Shown piece by piece: positions 18,007 through 27,234 of a stretch of 64,000 nt of DNA (the stretch's first letter is position 1; each line of letters begins with the position of its first letter). Source of the DNA: an uncultured Lacinutrix sp. (GTDB lineage: Bacteria; Bacteroidota; Bacteroidia; Flavobacteriales; Flavobacteriaceae); the NCBI GenBank assembly GCA_937129145.1, contig CAKZMU010000009.1:304874-368873 (forward strand). The letters run 5' to 3'. A program made the translations under genes and the position numbers. The notes under the pieces were generated by a model. That model did no database searches and had not been told where the DNA came from. It worked only from the letters and a program-made list of their open reading frames with translations.

Positions 18007-18585
18007 TTAAAATAAGACTTTTATGTTAGCAGCAAATAGCTTTACAGCAATGGCAAGAAGTACAACACCAAACACCTTTCTAATAATATTAATACCGTTT
18101 TTGCCAATAAAACGTTCTATTCTTGCTGAGGTTTTTAAAACAATGTAAATTAAAATAACATTAATAATAACAGCTACAATAATGTTTTCTATTCTAAACT
18201 CCGCTCGTAAAGATAACAAAGTGGTTAAACTTCCAGGGCCAGCAATAAGTGGGAATGCTAATGGAAACACCGATGCTGTCATACCGCCATCTTCAGTATC
18301 TTTGTACAAAGTGATTCCCAAAATCATTTCTAAAGCAATAAAAAACAAAATAAACGCACCAGCAACTGCAAAGGAATTAACATCAATACCTATTAACGAT
18401 AATAAGCTCTTTCCTAAAAACAGGAATATAATCATTATCACACCAGCAATAATGGATGCTTTTTCACTTTGAATATGTCCTACTTTTTTTCGTAAGTCAA
18501 TAATAATAGGAATATTACCTACAATATCAATTACCGCAAACAATACCATAAAGGCGGTAAATATTTCTTTAAAATTTAATTGCAC
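18007..18585 (-). CDS. MarC family integral membrane protein
   Basis: A 192-residue membrane protein with six predicted helices. MarC family marks are FAVIDIVGNIPIIIDLRKK and FPLAFPLIAGPGSLTTLLSL. The family was once linked to multiple antibiotic resistance, but its transport role is unproven. It is the first gene of a three-gene minus-strand unit and divergent from the DUF3109 gene. Confidence 0.92.
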   Translation of the reverse strand: MQLNFKEIFTAFMVLFAVIDIVGNIPIIIDLRKKVGHIQSEKASIIAGVIMIIFLFLGKSLLSLIGIDVNSFAVAGAFILFFIALEMILGITLYKDTEDGGMTASVFPLAFPLIAGPGSLTTLLSLRAEFRIENIIVAVIINVILIYIVLKTSARIERFIGKNGINIIRKVFGVVLLAIAVKLFAANIKVLF

Positions 18586-18702
18586 TACTATATTTAATTA
18601 AAAATTTTGCGCAAAGTTCGGTATTTATAATGAATACTAATAACAAAATAGCATCAATATTTATGGGTTACAATTTGTTAGCATTAGCTATACAAATACC
18701 AC

Positions 18703-18710
18703 TATATTTG
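18703..18710 (+). promoter_or_regulatory. -7 element giving a probably leaderless DUF3109 transcript
   Basis: TATATTTG is an exact TAnnTTTG match that ends only 4 nt before the ATG at 18715. A TTG lies 25 nt upstream of it (18675-18677). Transcription would start at or next to the ATG. Confidence 0.55.
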
Positions 18711-18714
18711 CAGC

Positions 18715-19281
18715 ATGTTTCAACTTGGAAAAACAATAGTTTCAGAAGATATTATAGAAAAGGATTTCGTGTGCAACTTAAACGCCTGTAAAGGTGCTTG
18801 CTGTGTCGATGGCGACGCTGGAGCGCCTCTAGAAGCGCATGAAGCCAATATTTTAAATGATATTTACCCAAAAGTAAAGCCTTTTTTACGACAAGAAGGC
18901 ATTGATGCTATTGAGTCTCAAGGTGCTTTTATTAAAACTGATGAAGGCGAACTGGAAACACCTTTAATAAATGGTGCCGATTGCGCCTACGTGATTTTTG
19001 ATGAACACAAAACAGCACTTTGTGGTATAGAAGAAGCCTATAACCAAGGTGAAATTGAATGGAAAAAACCAATTTCATGCCATTTATATCCTATTCGTAT
19101 TAAAGATTACAGCGAGTTTTCGGCAGTGAATTACCATCATTGGCATATATGCGATGACGCTTGCCAATTAGGTAAAGAGTTGCAAGTTCCAGTATATAAA
19201 TTTGTAAAAGAAGCGCTTATTAGAAAGTTTGGAGAAGATTGGTATGCCGAATTAGAAAAAGTGGCACAAACAATGTCATAA
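18715..19281 (+). CDS. DUF3109 family cysteine-cluster protein
   Basis: A 188-residue protein of the DUF3109 family. It has the N-terminal CNLNACKGACCVDGDAGAPL cluster and further conserved Cys in ADCAYV, TALCGIE, SCHLYPIRI and HICDDACQLG. The pattern resembles YkgJ-type zinc or iron-binding proteins. No activity is established. The exact -7 element 4 nt before the start implies a leaderless mRNA. Confidence 0.92.
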   Translation: MFQLGKTIVSEDIIEKDFVCNLNACKGACCVDGDAGAPLEAHEANILNDIYPKVKPFLRQEGIDAIESQGAFIKTDEGELETPLINGADCAYVIFDEHKTALCGIEEAYNQGEIEWKKPISCHLYPIRIKDYSEFSAVNYHHWHICDDACQLGKELQVPVYKFVKEALIRKFGEDWYAELEKVAQTMS

Positions 19282-19688
19282 AATCAACATTTATCTAAAA
19301 AATGGTTTTACTGAATTTTGTGTTTATTCGTAATGATTTTTTTGAATATTATTTCCCTGTAGTTGTATAATAATTTCTACGTTTCATTTTAAAAATTAAG
19401 CGCTCAAAAAAATTAAAACTGACGTTCAATTTTTAGATTTTTCAAAACTTAGAAACCCCTTATTTCACTAGGGTTTCAAATCCTATGATTTTTATAATTA
19501 TCTGATAAACAATTAATTACATTAATTTTTCAATATTACAAAATGTAGGAAAAAAATCACTCGTTGTTAAAAACTTGTTAACAATGTTTATAAAATAACC
19601 TTTCGTATTCAACCTCTTTTTTAAATATTTGTGAGTCCAAAGTTTAAGCTAATTTTTTAATCCAAAATTTTCAAAATTTTACCCAATT
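19282..19688. other. Long leader region ahead of nrdB
   Basis: This 407-nt stretch has no supportable gene. It holds an inverted repeat GAAACCC/GGGTTTC (19452-19458 and 19471-19477, 12-nt loop), a 10-nt perfect palindrome TTGTTAACAA at 19575-19584, and AATATTTG (19624-19631), one mismatch from the -7 consensus and 57 nt before the nrdB ATG. No canonical NrdR box was recognised. Confidence 0.5.
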
Positions 19689-20669
19689 ATGTCAAACCAA
19701 ACAGAGCCCATTTTACAAGAAAATAAAGACCGATTTGTAATTTTTCCTATTCAACACCATGATATTTGGGAATGGTATAAAAAACAAGAAGCTAGCTTTT
19801 GGACTGCTGAAGAAATTGATTTACACCAAGACATAATCGATTGGGATTCTAAATTAAGCGATGACGAACGCTATTTTATAAAACACATTTTAGCATTTTT
19901 TGCAGCTAGTGATGGTATTGTAAACGAAAATTTAGCAGAAAATTTTGTTTCTGAAGTACAATACACCGAAGCAAAATTCTTTTATGGTTTCCAAATTATG
20001 ATGGAAAACATACACTCCGAAGTATATTCACTATTAATAGATACGTACGTAAAAGACGAAACCGAAAAAGACCAGCTTTTTAGAGCAATAGAAGTGTTTC
20101 CAGCAATTAAAGAAAAAGCCGAATGGGCTTTAAAATGGATTGATTCACCAAGTTTTGCAGAACGTTTAATTGCATTTGCAGCAGTAGAAGGTATCTTTTT
20201 CTCAGGAAGTTTTTGCTCAATATTCTGGCTTAAAAAACGTGGTTTAATGCCTGGATTAACGTTCTCTAACGAGTTAATATCTAGAGATGAAGGATTACAC
20301 TGTGATTTTGCTGTGCATTTACACAACAATCACATGATAAATAAAGTGCCTAAAGAGCGAATTACAAAAATATTGACCAATGCTTTAGATATAGAGCGTT
20401 CATTTATTACCGAGTCATTACCAGTTAGTTTAATTGGGATGAATGCAAAATTAATGACCCAATATTTAGAGTTTGTAACCGATAGATTATTGGTTGAATT
20501 TGAATGCGAAAAAGTGTACAATTCAACAAATCCGTTCGATTTTATGGATATGATTTCACTACAAGGAAAAACCAACTTCTTTGAAAAACGTGTGTCTGAA
20601 TATCAAAAAGCTGGAGTTCTTAACAAAGAAGAAGAAAAGGACAAGTTTAGCTTTGACGCCGACTTTTAA
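19689..20669 (+). CDS. nrdB: Class I ribonucleotide reductase beta subunit
   Basis: A 326-residue R2 protein that generates the radical for deoxyribonucleotide synthesis. Metal ligands fall in [24 protein letters not shown] with ENIHSE, and [11 protein letters not shown]. The Tyr in [10 protein letters not shown] is the expected radical residue. It precedes nrdA by 191 nt on the same strand, an unusual order with an intergenic region rich in hairpins. The C-terminal tail ends in FSFDADF, the acidic/aromatic type that docks on NrdA. Confidence 0.96.
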   Translation: MSNQTEPILQENKDRFVIFPIQHHDIWEWYKKQEASFWTAEEIDLHQDIIDWDSKLSDDERYFIKHILAFFAASDGIVNENLAENFVSEVQYTEAKFFYGFQIMMENIHSEVYSLLIDTYVKDETEKDQLFRAIEVFPAIKEKAEWALKWIDSPSFAERLIAFAAVEGIFFSGSFCSIFWLKKRGLMPGLTFSNELISRDEGLHCDFAVHLHNNHMINKVPKERITKILTNALDIERSFITESLPVSLIGMNAKLMTQYLEFVTDRLLVEFECEKVYNSTNPFDFMDMISLQGKTNFFEKRVSEYQKAGVLNKEEEKDKFSFDADF

Positions 20670-20730
20670 TTCATTTTTTTGAATTAAAATCATTCCTAAA
20701 TCACAGGAAAATCTAGTAATAATTTTAACA

Positions 20731-20784
20731 AATTAATTAAGCGTTTCTAGAAAACGTAAGTAAAAGAAACCGCTTTAATTAATT
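20731..20784 (+). other. Imperfect long hairpin between nrdB and nrdA
   Basis: The left arm AATTAATTAAGCGTTTC (20731-20747) pairs with the right arm GAAACCGCTTTAATTAATT (20766-20784), with single-base bulges. A competing inner fold, CGTTT/AAACG, is possible. It lacks a T-run, so an RNA processing or attenuation role is more likely than simple termination. Confidence 0.5.
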
Positions 20785-20818
20785 GAAAACGAAATACCTA
20801 AAACCAACTAATTAATCA

Positions 20819-20841
20819 TTTTCTGAGGAAATTTCAGAAAA
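20819..20841 (+). other. Hairpin just upstream of the nrdA start
   Basis: TTTTCTGA (20819-20826) and TCAGAAAA (20834-20841) pair perfectly around a 7-nt loop, 19 nt before the nrdA ATG. It would sit in the leader of any nrdA-containing RNA. Confidence 0.45.
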
Positions 20842-20860
20842 AATAAACACCTAAAAGCGC

Positions 20861-23353
20861 ATGTACGTAGTAAAAAGAGACGGAAGAAAAGAACTAATGA
20901 TGTTCGACAAAATCACTGCTAGAGTGAGAAAATTATGTTATGGACTAAACGAACTTGTTGACCCTGTTAAGGTGGCAATGCGAGTTATTGAAGGTCTATA
21001 TGATGGCGTAACAACCAGTGAGTTAGATAATTTAGCAGCCGAAATTGCTGCAACATTAACGACTGCACATCCAGATTATGCAAGATTAGCAGCGAGAATT
21101 TCCGTGTCGAATCTACATAAAAACACAAAGAAAACGTTTAGCGAAGTAATGCACGATTTATATACCTATGTAAATCCAAGAACAGGTAAAGATGCGCCTT
21201 TACTATCGGACGAGGTATATAATGTGATTATGGATAATAAAGAAAAATTAGACTCTACTATTATCTATAACCGTGATTTTGGGTATGATTATTTTGGCTT
21301 TAAAACATTAGAGCGTTCATACTTATTAAAACTTAATGGACAAATTGCCGAACGTCCACAACACATGTTAATGCGTGTATCTGTTGGTATTCATTTAAAC
21401 GATTTAGACGCAGCTCTAGAAACGTATGAGTTAATGTCTAAAAAGTATTTTACGCACGCTACACCAACACTTTTTAATTCAGGAACGCCAAAACCACAAA
21501 TGTCGTCATGTTTTTTGTTGACAATGAAAGATGACAGTATTGATGGTATTTACGATACGCTTAAGCAAACAGCAAAAATATCACAGTCAGCTGGTGGCAT
21601 AGGTTTAGCTATGCATAATATACGTGCTACTGGAAGCTACATTGCGGGAACTAACGGAACGTCTAACGGTATTGTACCAATGCTAAGAGTATTTAACGAT
21701 ACGGCACGCTACGTAGACCAAGGAGGCGGAAAACGTAAAGGAAGTTTTGCGATGTATTTGGAGCCTTGGCATGCTGATATTTTTGATTTCCTTGATTTAA
21801 AGAAAAATCATGGTAAAGAAGAAATGCGTGCAAGGGATTTATTTTACGCCATGTGGATTCCAGATTTATTCATGAAGCGCGTGCAGGAAGATGGCGAATG
21901 GACTTTAATGTGTCCTAACGAATGTCCAGGATTACCAGAAACGCATAGTGAAGAGTTTGAAGCACTATATACCAAGTACGAAGAAGCAGGAAAAGGACGC
22001 AAAACGATAAAAGCACGTGAGCTTTGGGAGAAAATTACAGAATCTCAAATTGAAACAGGAACGCCTTACATGTTGTATAAAGATGCGGCTAACCGTAAAT
22101 CCAATCAGCAAAACTTGGGAACGATTCGTTCGTCTAATTTATGTACCGAGATTTTAGAATATACTTCTCCAGATGAAGTTGCTGTATGTAATTTAGCGTC
22201 TATTGCCTTACCAATGTTTATTAAAAATGGTGCGTTTGACCATAAAGAATTATTTAGAATCACAAAACGTGTTACCAAAAATCTTAACAGAGTAATTGAT
22301 AGAAATTACTATCCAGTAAAAGAAGCCGAAAACTCTAATTTCCGTCATAGACCAATAGGTTTAGGAGTTCAAGGATTGGCAGATACGTTTATAAAATTAC
22401 GCTTACCATTTACAAGCGATGAAGCTAAAAAATTAAATCAAGATATTTTTGAAACACTTTACTATGCGGCTGTTACAGCAAGTATGGAAGAAGCAAAAGA
22501 AGATGGTCCTTACCAAACTTATGAAGGCTCTCCAATAAGTAAAGGAGATTTTCAACATAACCTTTGGGGAATTAAAGACGAAGAATTAAGCGGTAATTGG
22601 GATTGGGCAAAACTACGTAAGCAAGTATTAAAAAATGGCGTGCGTAACTCATTATTGGTAGCACCAATGCCAACTGCTAGTACCTCACAAATTTTAGGAA
22701 ACAACGAATGTTTCGAACCGTATACATCAAACATTTACACACGTCGTGTATTGTCTGGGGAGTTTATTGTAGTAAATAAACACTTGTTAGAAGATTTAGT
22801 TGAACTTGGCCTATGGAACGAGACCCTAAAACAAGAAATCATGAGAGCCAACGGTTCTATTCAAGGTATTGATGGTATCCCCCAAGACATCAAAGAGCTA
22901 TATAGAACGGTTTGGGAATTGAGTATGAAAGATATTATAGATATGTCTCGTCAACGAGGATATTTTATCGACCAATCTCAGTCACTTAACCTATTTATGG
23001 AAGGTGCTACTATGGCAAAACTAACATCCATGCATTTTTACGCTTGGAAAAGCGGACTAAAAACAGGGATGTATTACTTACGTACCAAGAGTGCTGTTGA
23101 TGCTATTAAGTTTACACTTGATAAGAAGAAAAAAGCACAACCAGTTGAAGCCGAAGCTGTTGTTGAAGTTGCTGTTACACCTGATGCTACCGAAGAAATT
23201 GTAGTAGCACAACGTAAGGAAAAAGCAGCTAAAACTGCTGTGAAATTTGCACAAGAAACCGAAGTTGAACCAATGTCGCCTGAAGAAATGAAAGCTTTAA
23301 TAGCGCAAGCTAAAGAAGCCGAAGGCGACGATTGTTTAATGTGCGGTTCTTAA
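20861..23353 (+). CDS. nrdA: Class I ribonucleotide reductase alpha subunit
   Basis: An 830-residue R1 protein that reduces ribonucleoside diphosphates. An N-terminal ATP-cone ([19 protein letters not shown]) gives dATP/ATP activity control. Active-site Cys are seen in [22 protein letters not shown] and [27 protein letters not shown] is a family landmark. The redox-relay Cys pair is at the C-terminus (CLMCGS), after a roughly 60-residue Ala/Glu-rich linker beginning at [12 protein letters not shown] strong terminator follows. Confidence 0.97.
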   Translation: MYVVKRDGRKELMMFDKITARVRKLCYGLNELVDPVKVAMRVIEGLYDGVTTSELDNLAAEIAATLTTAHPDYARLAARISVSNLHKNTKKTFSEVMHDLYTYVNPRTGKDAPLLSDEVYNVIMDNKEKLDSTIIYNRDFGYDYFGFKTLERSYLLKLNGQIAERPQHMLMRVSVGIHLNDLDAALETYELMSKKYFTHATPTLFNSGTPKPQMSSCFLLTMKDDSIDGIYDTLKQTAKISQSAGGIGLAMHNIRATGSYIAGTNGTSNGIVPMLRVFNDTARYVDQGGGKRKGSFAMYLEPWHADIFDFLDLKKNHGKEEMRARDLFYAMWIPDLFMKRVQEDGEWTLMCPNECPGLPETHSEEFEALYTKYEEAGKGRKTIKARELWEKITESQIETGTPYMLYKDAANRKSNQQNLGTIRSSNLCTEILEYTSPDEVAVCNLASIALPMFIKNGAFDHKELFRITKRVTKNLNRVIDRNYYPVKEAENSNFRHRPIGLGVQGLADTFIKLRLPFTSDEAKKLNQDIFETLYYAAVTASMEEAKEDGPYQTYEGSPISKGDFQHNLWGIKDEELSGNWDWAKLRKQVLKNGVRNSLLVAPMPTASTSQILGNNECFEPYTSNIYTRRVLSGEFIVVNKHLLEDLVELGLWNETLKQEIMRANGSIQGIDGIPQDIKELYRTVWELSMKDIIDMSRQRGYFIDQSQSLNLFMEGATMAKLTSMHFYAWKSGLKTGMYYLRTKSAVDAIKFTLDKKKKAQPVEAEAVVEVAVTPDATEEIVVAQRKEKAAKTAVKFAQETEVEPMSPEEMKALIAQAKEAEGDDCLMCGS

Positions 23354-23376
23354 TAATTCAATAAATAAATGTTGTT

Positions 23377-23403
23377 AAAAGCACCTTGAAAAGGTGCTTT
23401 TTT
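23377..23403 (+). terminator. Rho-independent terminator after nrdA
   Basis: AAAAGCACCTT pairs with AAGGTGCTTTT around a short GAA-type loop and runs into a T-tract, 24 nt after the nrdA stop. Its stem is nearly identical to the terminator at 24803-24828. Confidence 0.88.
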
Positions 23404-23469
23404 GTTTTTATAATAATTGTAATTATTTATAAACAAGTTAGAAAATCCTGTAACTTTATTTTTGATTGT

Positions 23470-23477
23470 TATATTTG
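23470..23477 (+). promoter_or_regulatory. -7 element of the RDD protein gene
   Basis: TATATTTG matches TAnnTTTG exactly, 21 nt before the ATG at 23499. The -33 TTG is not clear. Confidence 0.5.
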
Positions 23478-23498
23478 AGACAGCTTAAACCTACAATT

Positions 23499-24008
23499 AT
23501 GGACACCACTTCAAGTAATTTTTTAGTTACACCTCAAATTTATGCTAGCAAAGAGAAACGTTTTGTTAATATGATAATTGATTTTGTTGGATATTATATC
23601 TTTACATTTTTAATAGGAATAATTCTTGGCCTCATTGCGTTGTCAGGGATTGAAGGGTCGTTGGACTATTTTTCAAATATAAATAGGGTTGAAGAGTATA
23701 CTCTAAACCTACTAATTGGGCTTGTTTACTTTATTTTATTGGAGACCTTTTTTCAAAAATCACTTGGGAAATTCATTACTAAAACTATTGTGGTACTGAA
23801 GGATGGATCAAAACCTGGCATTGGAGACATTTTTATTAGAAGTTTATGTAGGTACATACCCTTTGATGCACTTTCTTTTCTAGGTGACCAAGGTCGTGGA
23901 TGGCATGATTCAATATCAGAAACTTATGTTGTTGATGAGGTAAAGTTTAAAATAAAGAAAAAGACAGAACTTGAATTGGATTTAATTGGGAAACCTACAG
24001 AAGAATAA
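23499..24008 (+). CDS. RDD family membrane protein
   Basis: A 169-residue membrane protein. The RDD domain begins at KEKRFVNMIIDFVGYYIFTFLIGI and shows the second segment LLIGLVYFILLETFFQKSLGKF, then a soluble C-terminal part with DPKGRGW-like GDQGRGWHDSISETYVV. I chose ATG 23499 because the upstream in-frame TTG (23466) overlaps the -7 element. Family function is unknown; ion exchange has been shown for some members. Confidence 0.85.
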   Translation: MDTTSSNFLVTPQIYASKEKRFVNMIIDFVGYYIFTFLIGIILGLIALSGIEGSLDYFSNINRVEEYTLNLLIGLVYFILLETFFQKSLGKFITKTIVVLKDGSKPGIGDIFIRSLCRYIPFDALSFLGDQGRGWHDSISETYVVDEVKFKIKKKTELELDLIGKPTEE

Positions 24009-24017
24009 AAATTGTTA

Positions 24018-24740
24018 TTACTCCAAAACATCAGTTCCTAAATACCCATCATCTTTATTATAATACCAAGCACGGTTTTTTGGCATTTTAATATCGTTGA
24101 CTATAGCTTCTTCAGTCAACAAAATATATTCGCCAGTATCGTCTTTTTGGTTGCCATCGTCATCTTGTTTAAAAAACTGATAGATTTCCATAGCGTACGT
24201 TTCTGGATCGAAATAGAAATACCAAATATCTGTTCCTACCTCTTTATCATAGGTAGCTTTTAGCACTAAATGCTCTTTTCCTTTAAAGGTTTTGGTCTCA
24301 ACGATTTCATCAATATGCGTTCCTGGGTCTTTTAGCTTCATAGGCAAACCATACAAATAGGTATAGTAGTTTTTATACATATTGGCACGTTCGCAACTTA
24401 AATTATTGGCTTTTGCAGTTGCTTCATCAATATTAGTCTCTTCATTCAAACCAATAGCACACTTGCCTTTATTGACAGTATATTTTGTAGTTACAGTATC
24501 TCTTGTGGCTGTTAAAGAAAACAAATCTTGAGGGAGGTTAATGGATATTGTACTCAATCTATCACTATTGTTAGGTGTTTCCATACGCACCTTAAAAGTA
24601 GCATCAAAATTAGGCCAATGACCATTTGGGTCATGGTAATTAACAGCCTTGTTTAACAACGCTTCTCCTGTTAATGGAGCTTCGCTACACGAAGAAAATA
24701 TTAGTATTAGTATAATAAAATTTGTAAAAATAGACCTCAT
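24018..24740 (-). CDS. DUF6503 family lipoprotein
   Basis: A 240-residue exported lipoprotein: signal MRSIFTNFIILILIFSS followed by lipobox Cys (FSSC). The body resembles DUF6503, a Bacteroidota family, with ALLNKAVNYHDPNGHWPNFDA near the N-terminus and DIWYFYFDPETYAMEIYQF later, suggesting an LolA/LolB-like beta half-barrel. No function is known. It is separated from pit by a terminator, so it is transcribed on its own. Confidence 0.82.
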   Translation of the reverse strand: MRSIFTNFIILILIFSSCSEAPLTGEALLNKAVNYHDPNGHWPNFDATFKVRMETPNNSDRLSTISINLPQDLFSLTATRDTVTTKYTVNKGKCAIGLNEETNIDEATAKANNLSCERANMYKNYYTYLYGLPMKLKDPGTHIDEIVETKTFKGKEHLVLKATYDKEVGTDIWYFYFDPETYAMEIYQFFKQDDDGNQKDDTGEYILLTEEAIVNDIKMPKNRAWYYNKDDGYLGTDVLE

Positions 24741-24802
24741 ATACGATTGGTTTTAGTGACATAAAATTTGTTAAAGCAAGTTAAAGTTTTTATTGAACAT
24801 AA

Positions 24803-24828
24803 AAAAAGCACCTTGAAAGGTGCTTTTT
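24803..24828 (-). terminator. Terminator after the Pit transporter gene
   Basis: AAAAAGCACCTT and AAGGTGCTTTTT form a 12-bp stem with a minimal loop, 21 nt beyond the pit stop. A/T tracts on both sides make it usable on either strand. The core GCACCTTGAAAGGTGC almost repeats the nrdA terminator. Confidence 0.85.
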
Positions 24829-24848
24829 AATACCTATAAATAAATTAT

Positions 24849-27164
24849 TTATTCCTCATCATTATCTGGCAGAGTTGCAGGTTTTACTGAGCTATCATGC
24901 GCATCATTGTATTCTTGTAAAAGATTCATTGTAGCATTTAATAAATCTTTAGTCTCTAATAATAAACTAAAATATAGGGTTGTGTTTTTTGGACTAGATT
25001 CTTCAGTTCTAGTGCGTTCAACTTGTTTTTGAATTTTCTCTTTAACTAAGTTATAAACTTCAGTTTTTTCATTTAAAATAACTCCAATTTTTTCAAATGA
25101 ACCAGAATTAAATGCATCTTTAGTATCGTTAAATAAAATTTCCAATTTATCGTCGACCTGTTTTAATTCTTTAATCTGATTGAATTTTAGTTTTTTATGA
25201 TTGTTGTTAATATGCTTATGACTAACCTTTGTAATGTATTCTAAAGATTGAGTCATATCTTGTAAATAGCCTAAAATATTGATATAGAAATTACTAGCAC
25301 CAACACTTGATTCATCTAGATTTTTAATAAAATAAAAGATGTTATCTCTCAATTCATCAATTTCATTAGACAGCTTTATTACTTGTTTTTTACTCTTTTT
25401 TAATAAAGTTAAATCTTGCATTGCAAGCCCTTTAATAGAGTTTGTATAAATTCTGTTTCCACGTTTAACAACATTAGCGATATTGCTAGCACTTTCATGT
25501 ATTACTCCTTGAACAGAACTGCTTTCAGCTTTAGTTAAACTATCTTCAGCTTTTTCAACTTTCGATTTTTTATTATGCGCAATAGAACTTCTAATAAGTA
25601 AAGCAAATGCAGTAACCAATAAAATTGGGAACATAACATTTAAATTTAGGTTCAATAAGTAAGCAACTAAAGCCGCAGCTGTAAATGCGCTAAATGCAGT
25701 AAAAAACCAACCACCTATTACATTAATAACACCTGCTACTCTATATACTGCGCTTTCAGCTCCCCAAGCTCTATCAGCTAAAGAAGTACCCATTGCAACC
25801 ATAAAAGTCACATAAGTTGTAGACAATGGTAATTTATATGATGTAGCTATAGAAATTAATACTGCGGCAACCATCAAGTTTACGGCAGCTCTAACTAAAT
25901 CAAATGCAGGAAGTTCATGTGTTTTATCTTTTGATAATTTAATAACAGGAGCTTGAAATTGCTTATCAATTCTTGCTTGCCAAGATTTGGGCAATATATA
26001 TGATGACATTTGAGACATTAACATTGCAGACCTAACAAAACCACGCGATAAGAAATTAGGTTGAAAACGCTCTTTTGTTTCTCCTTGGCTAGATAAATCC
26101 AATGATGTTTTTACAACATTTTTCGCCTTTGTGGAGAACCATAATGTCAATACCATTATCATACCTGCGGCAAGAAGAAGTAAGTTGTTTGTTGGTACCT
26201 TTTCAGCTAAAATCTCCATTGAAAAATCAGTAGCTAAGGTCCCTGAACTCAAAAAAGCAGCACTCCAAGCTTCATAAGCATTGAAAGCAGCAATAGGTAC
26301 ACCAATAAAGTTTACTAAGTCATTACCCGCAAAAGCTAAAGCCAAAGCAAAAGTTCCAACAATAATAATAAACTTGTATATATTAGTTTTTGCAAAAGCA
26401 ATTAAAAAATATGAAAGTAAAGACCAAATTACAGAACTAACTAAAACTATATATAGTACTTGATTTTCTAAAAAGTCTTTCATAGTACCGCCACCAAGAA
26501 TATCGAAAGGTTCTTTTGCGTAAGATGTTCCTTTTAAACCTTTCATAAAAATAAAATAGGTAATGGCTGTTAATGCAAATCCACCAAATAGAGCACCGAC
26601 CCAATGCGCTTTAGTTTCAAAATTATATGATAAAAGTAATCTAGAAACCCATTGCACCAATGCTCCAATCGAGAACGCGACGACGACTGAAGCTAAGATT
26701 CCTAAAATAATTTCTGTTGCCTTTGAAGTGTTAATATAATTAATCACATCACTAAAATTACCACCGTCAGCGCCAATTTTTATTAATGCCATAGCTACGG
26801 CTGCTCCTAATAATTCAAATACAATAGAAACAGTTGTTGATGTTGGCATACCCACAGAATTGAAGAAATCCAATAGCAAAATATCGGTAATCATAACTGC
26901 CATGAAAATAATCATGATTTCATTGAACATGAATTCACCAGGATTGAAAATTCCTTTTCTGGCTACCTCCATCATACCACTAGAAAAGACTGCTCCAACA
27001 GCTACACCAACACTGGCAACTATCATAATAGTTTTAAATGAAATAGCTTTAGAACCAATAGCAGAGTTCAAAAAGTTTACAGCATCATTACTTACACCTA
27101 CTACTAAATCGGCAATTGCCAAAATGGCAAGAGCAATGATCATAAAAAGATAAATATTGTCCAT
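24849..27164 (-). CDS. PiT/PHO4-family phosphate transporter with C-terminal PhoU-like region
   Basis: A 771-residue inner-membrane phosphate transporter. The duplicated PHO4 signatures are VGVSNDAVNFLNSAIGSKA in the first half and AFAGNDLVNFIGVPIAAF in the second; VGMPTSTTVSIVFELLGAAV and KLPLSTTYVTFMVAMGTSL are the paired transport motifs. After the last membrane helix (about residue 540) comes a 220-residue soluble helical tail rich in Lys and Glu (KKSKKQVIKLSNEIDELRDN) that resembles PhoU/DUF47. That fused regulator-like tail makes the protein much longer than ordinary Pit. It is 70 nt behind the porin gene on the same strand. Confidence 0.93.
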   Translation of the reverse strand: MDNIYLFMIIALAILAIADLVVGVSNDAVNFLNSAIGSKAISFKTIMIVASVGVAVGAVFSSGMMEVARKGIFNPGEFMFNEIMIIFMAVMITDILLLDFFNSVGMPTSTTVSIVFELLGAAVAMALIKIGADGGNFSDVINYINTSKATEIILGILASVVVAFSIGALVQWVSRLLLSYNFETKAHWVGALFGGFALTAITYFIFMKGLKGTSYAKEPFDILGGGTMKDFLENQVLYIVLVSSVIWSLLSYFLIAFAKTNIYKFIIIVGTFALALAFAGNDLVNFIGVPIAAFNAYEAWSAAFLSSGTLATDFSMEILAEKVPTNNLLLLAAGMIMVLTLWFSTKAKNVVKTSLDLSSQGETKERFQPNFLSRGFVRSAMLMSQMSSYILPKSWQARIDKQFQAPVIKLSKDKTHELPAFDLVRAAVNLMVAAVLISIATSYKLPLSTTYVTFMVAMGTSLADRAWGAESAVYRVAGVINVIGGWFFTAFSAFTAAALVAYLLNLNLNVMFPILLVTAFALLIRSSIAHNKKSKVEKAEDSLTKAESSSVQGVIHESASNIANVVKRGNRIYTNSIKGLAMQDLTLLKKSKKQVIKLSNEIDELRDNIFYFIKNLDESSVGASNFYINILGYLQDMTQSLEYITKVSHKHINNNHKKLKFNQIKELKQVDDKLEILFNDTKDAFNSGSFEKIGVILNEKTEVYNLVKEKIQKQVERTRTEESSPKNTTLYFSLLLETKDLLNATMNLLQEYNDAHDSSVKPATLPDNDEE

Positions 27165-27234
27165 AATTTTAGTTGTAATTAGCCCGCAAATATCCTTAGT
27201 GTTTTGCAGTAATATGTTATGTTAATGTTATATT

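Noticed and set aside
19982..20329. Minus-strand open frame of 115 residues
   Set aside because: Antisense to nrdB, whose metal-ligand motifs are intact on the plus strand.
24803..24828. Hairpin as an attenuator for DUF6503
   Set aside because: It lies 62 nt before the DUF6503 start, but it has a minimal loop and flanking T-tract as a simple terminator of pit; no leader peptide or alternative fold was seen.
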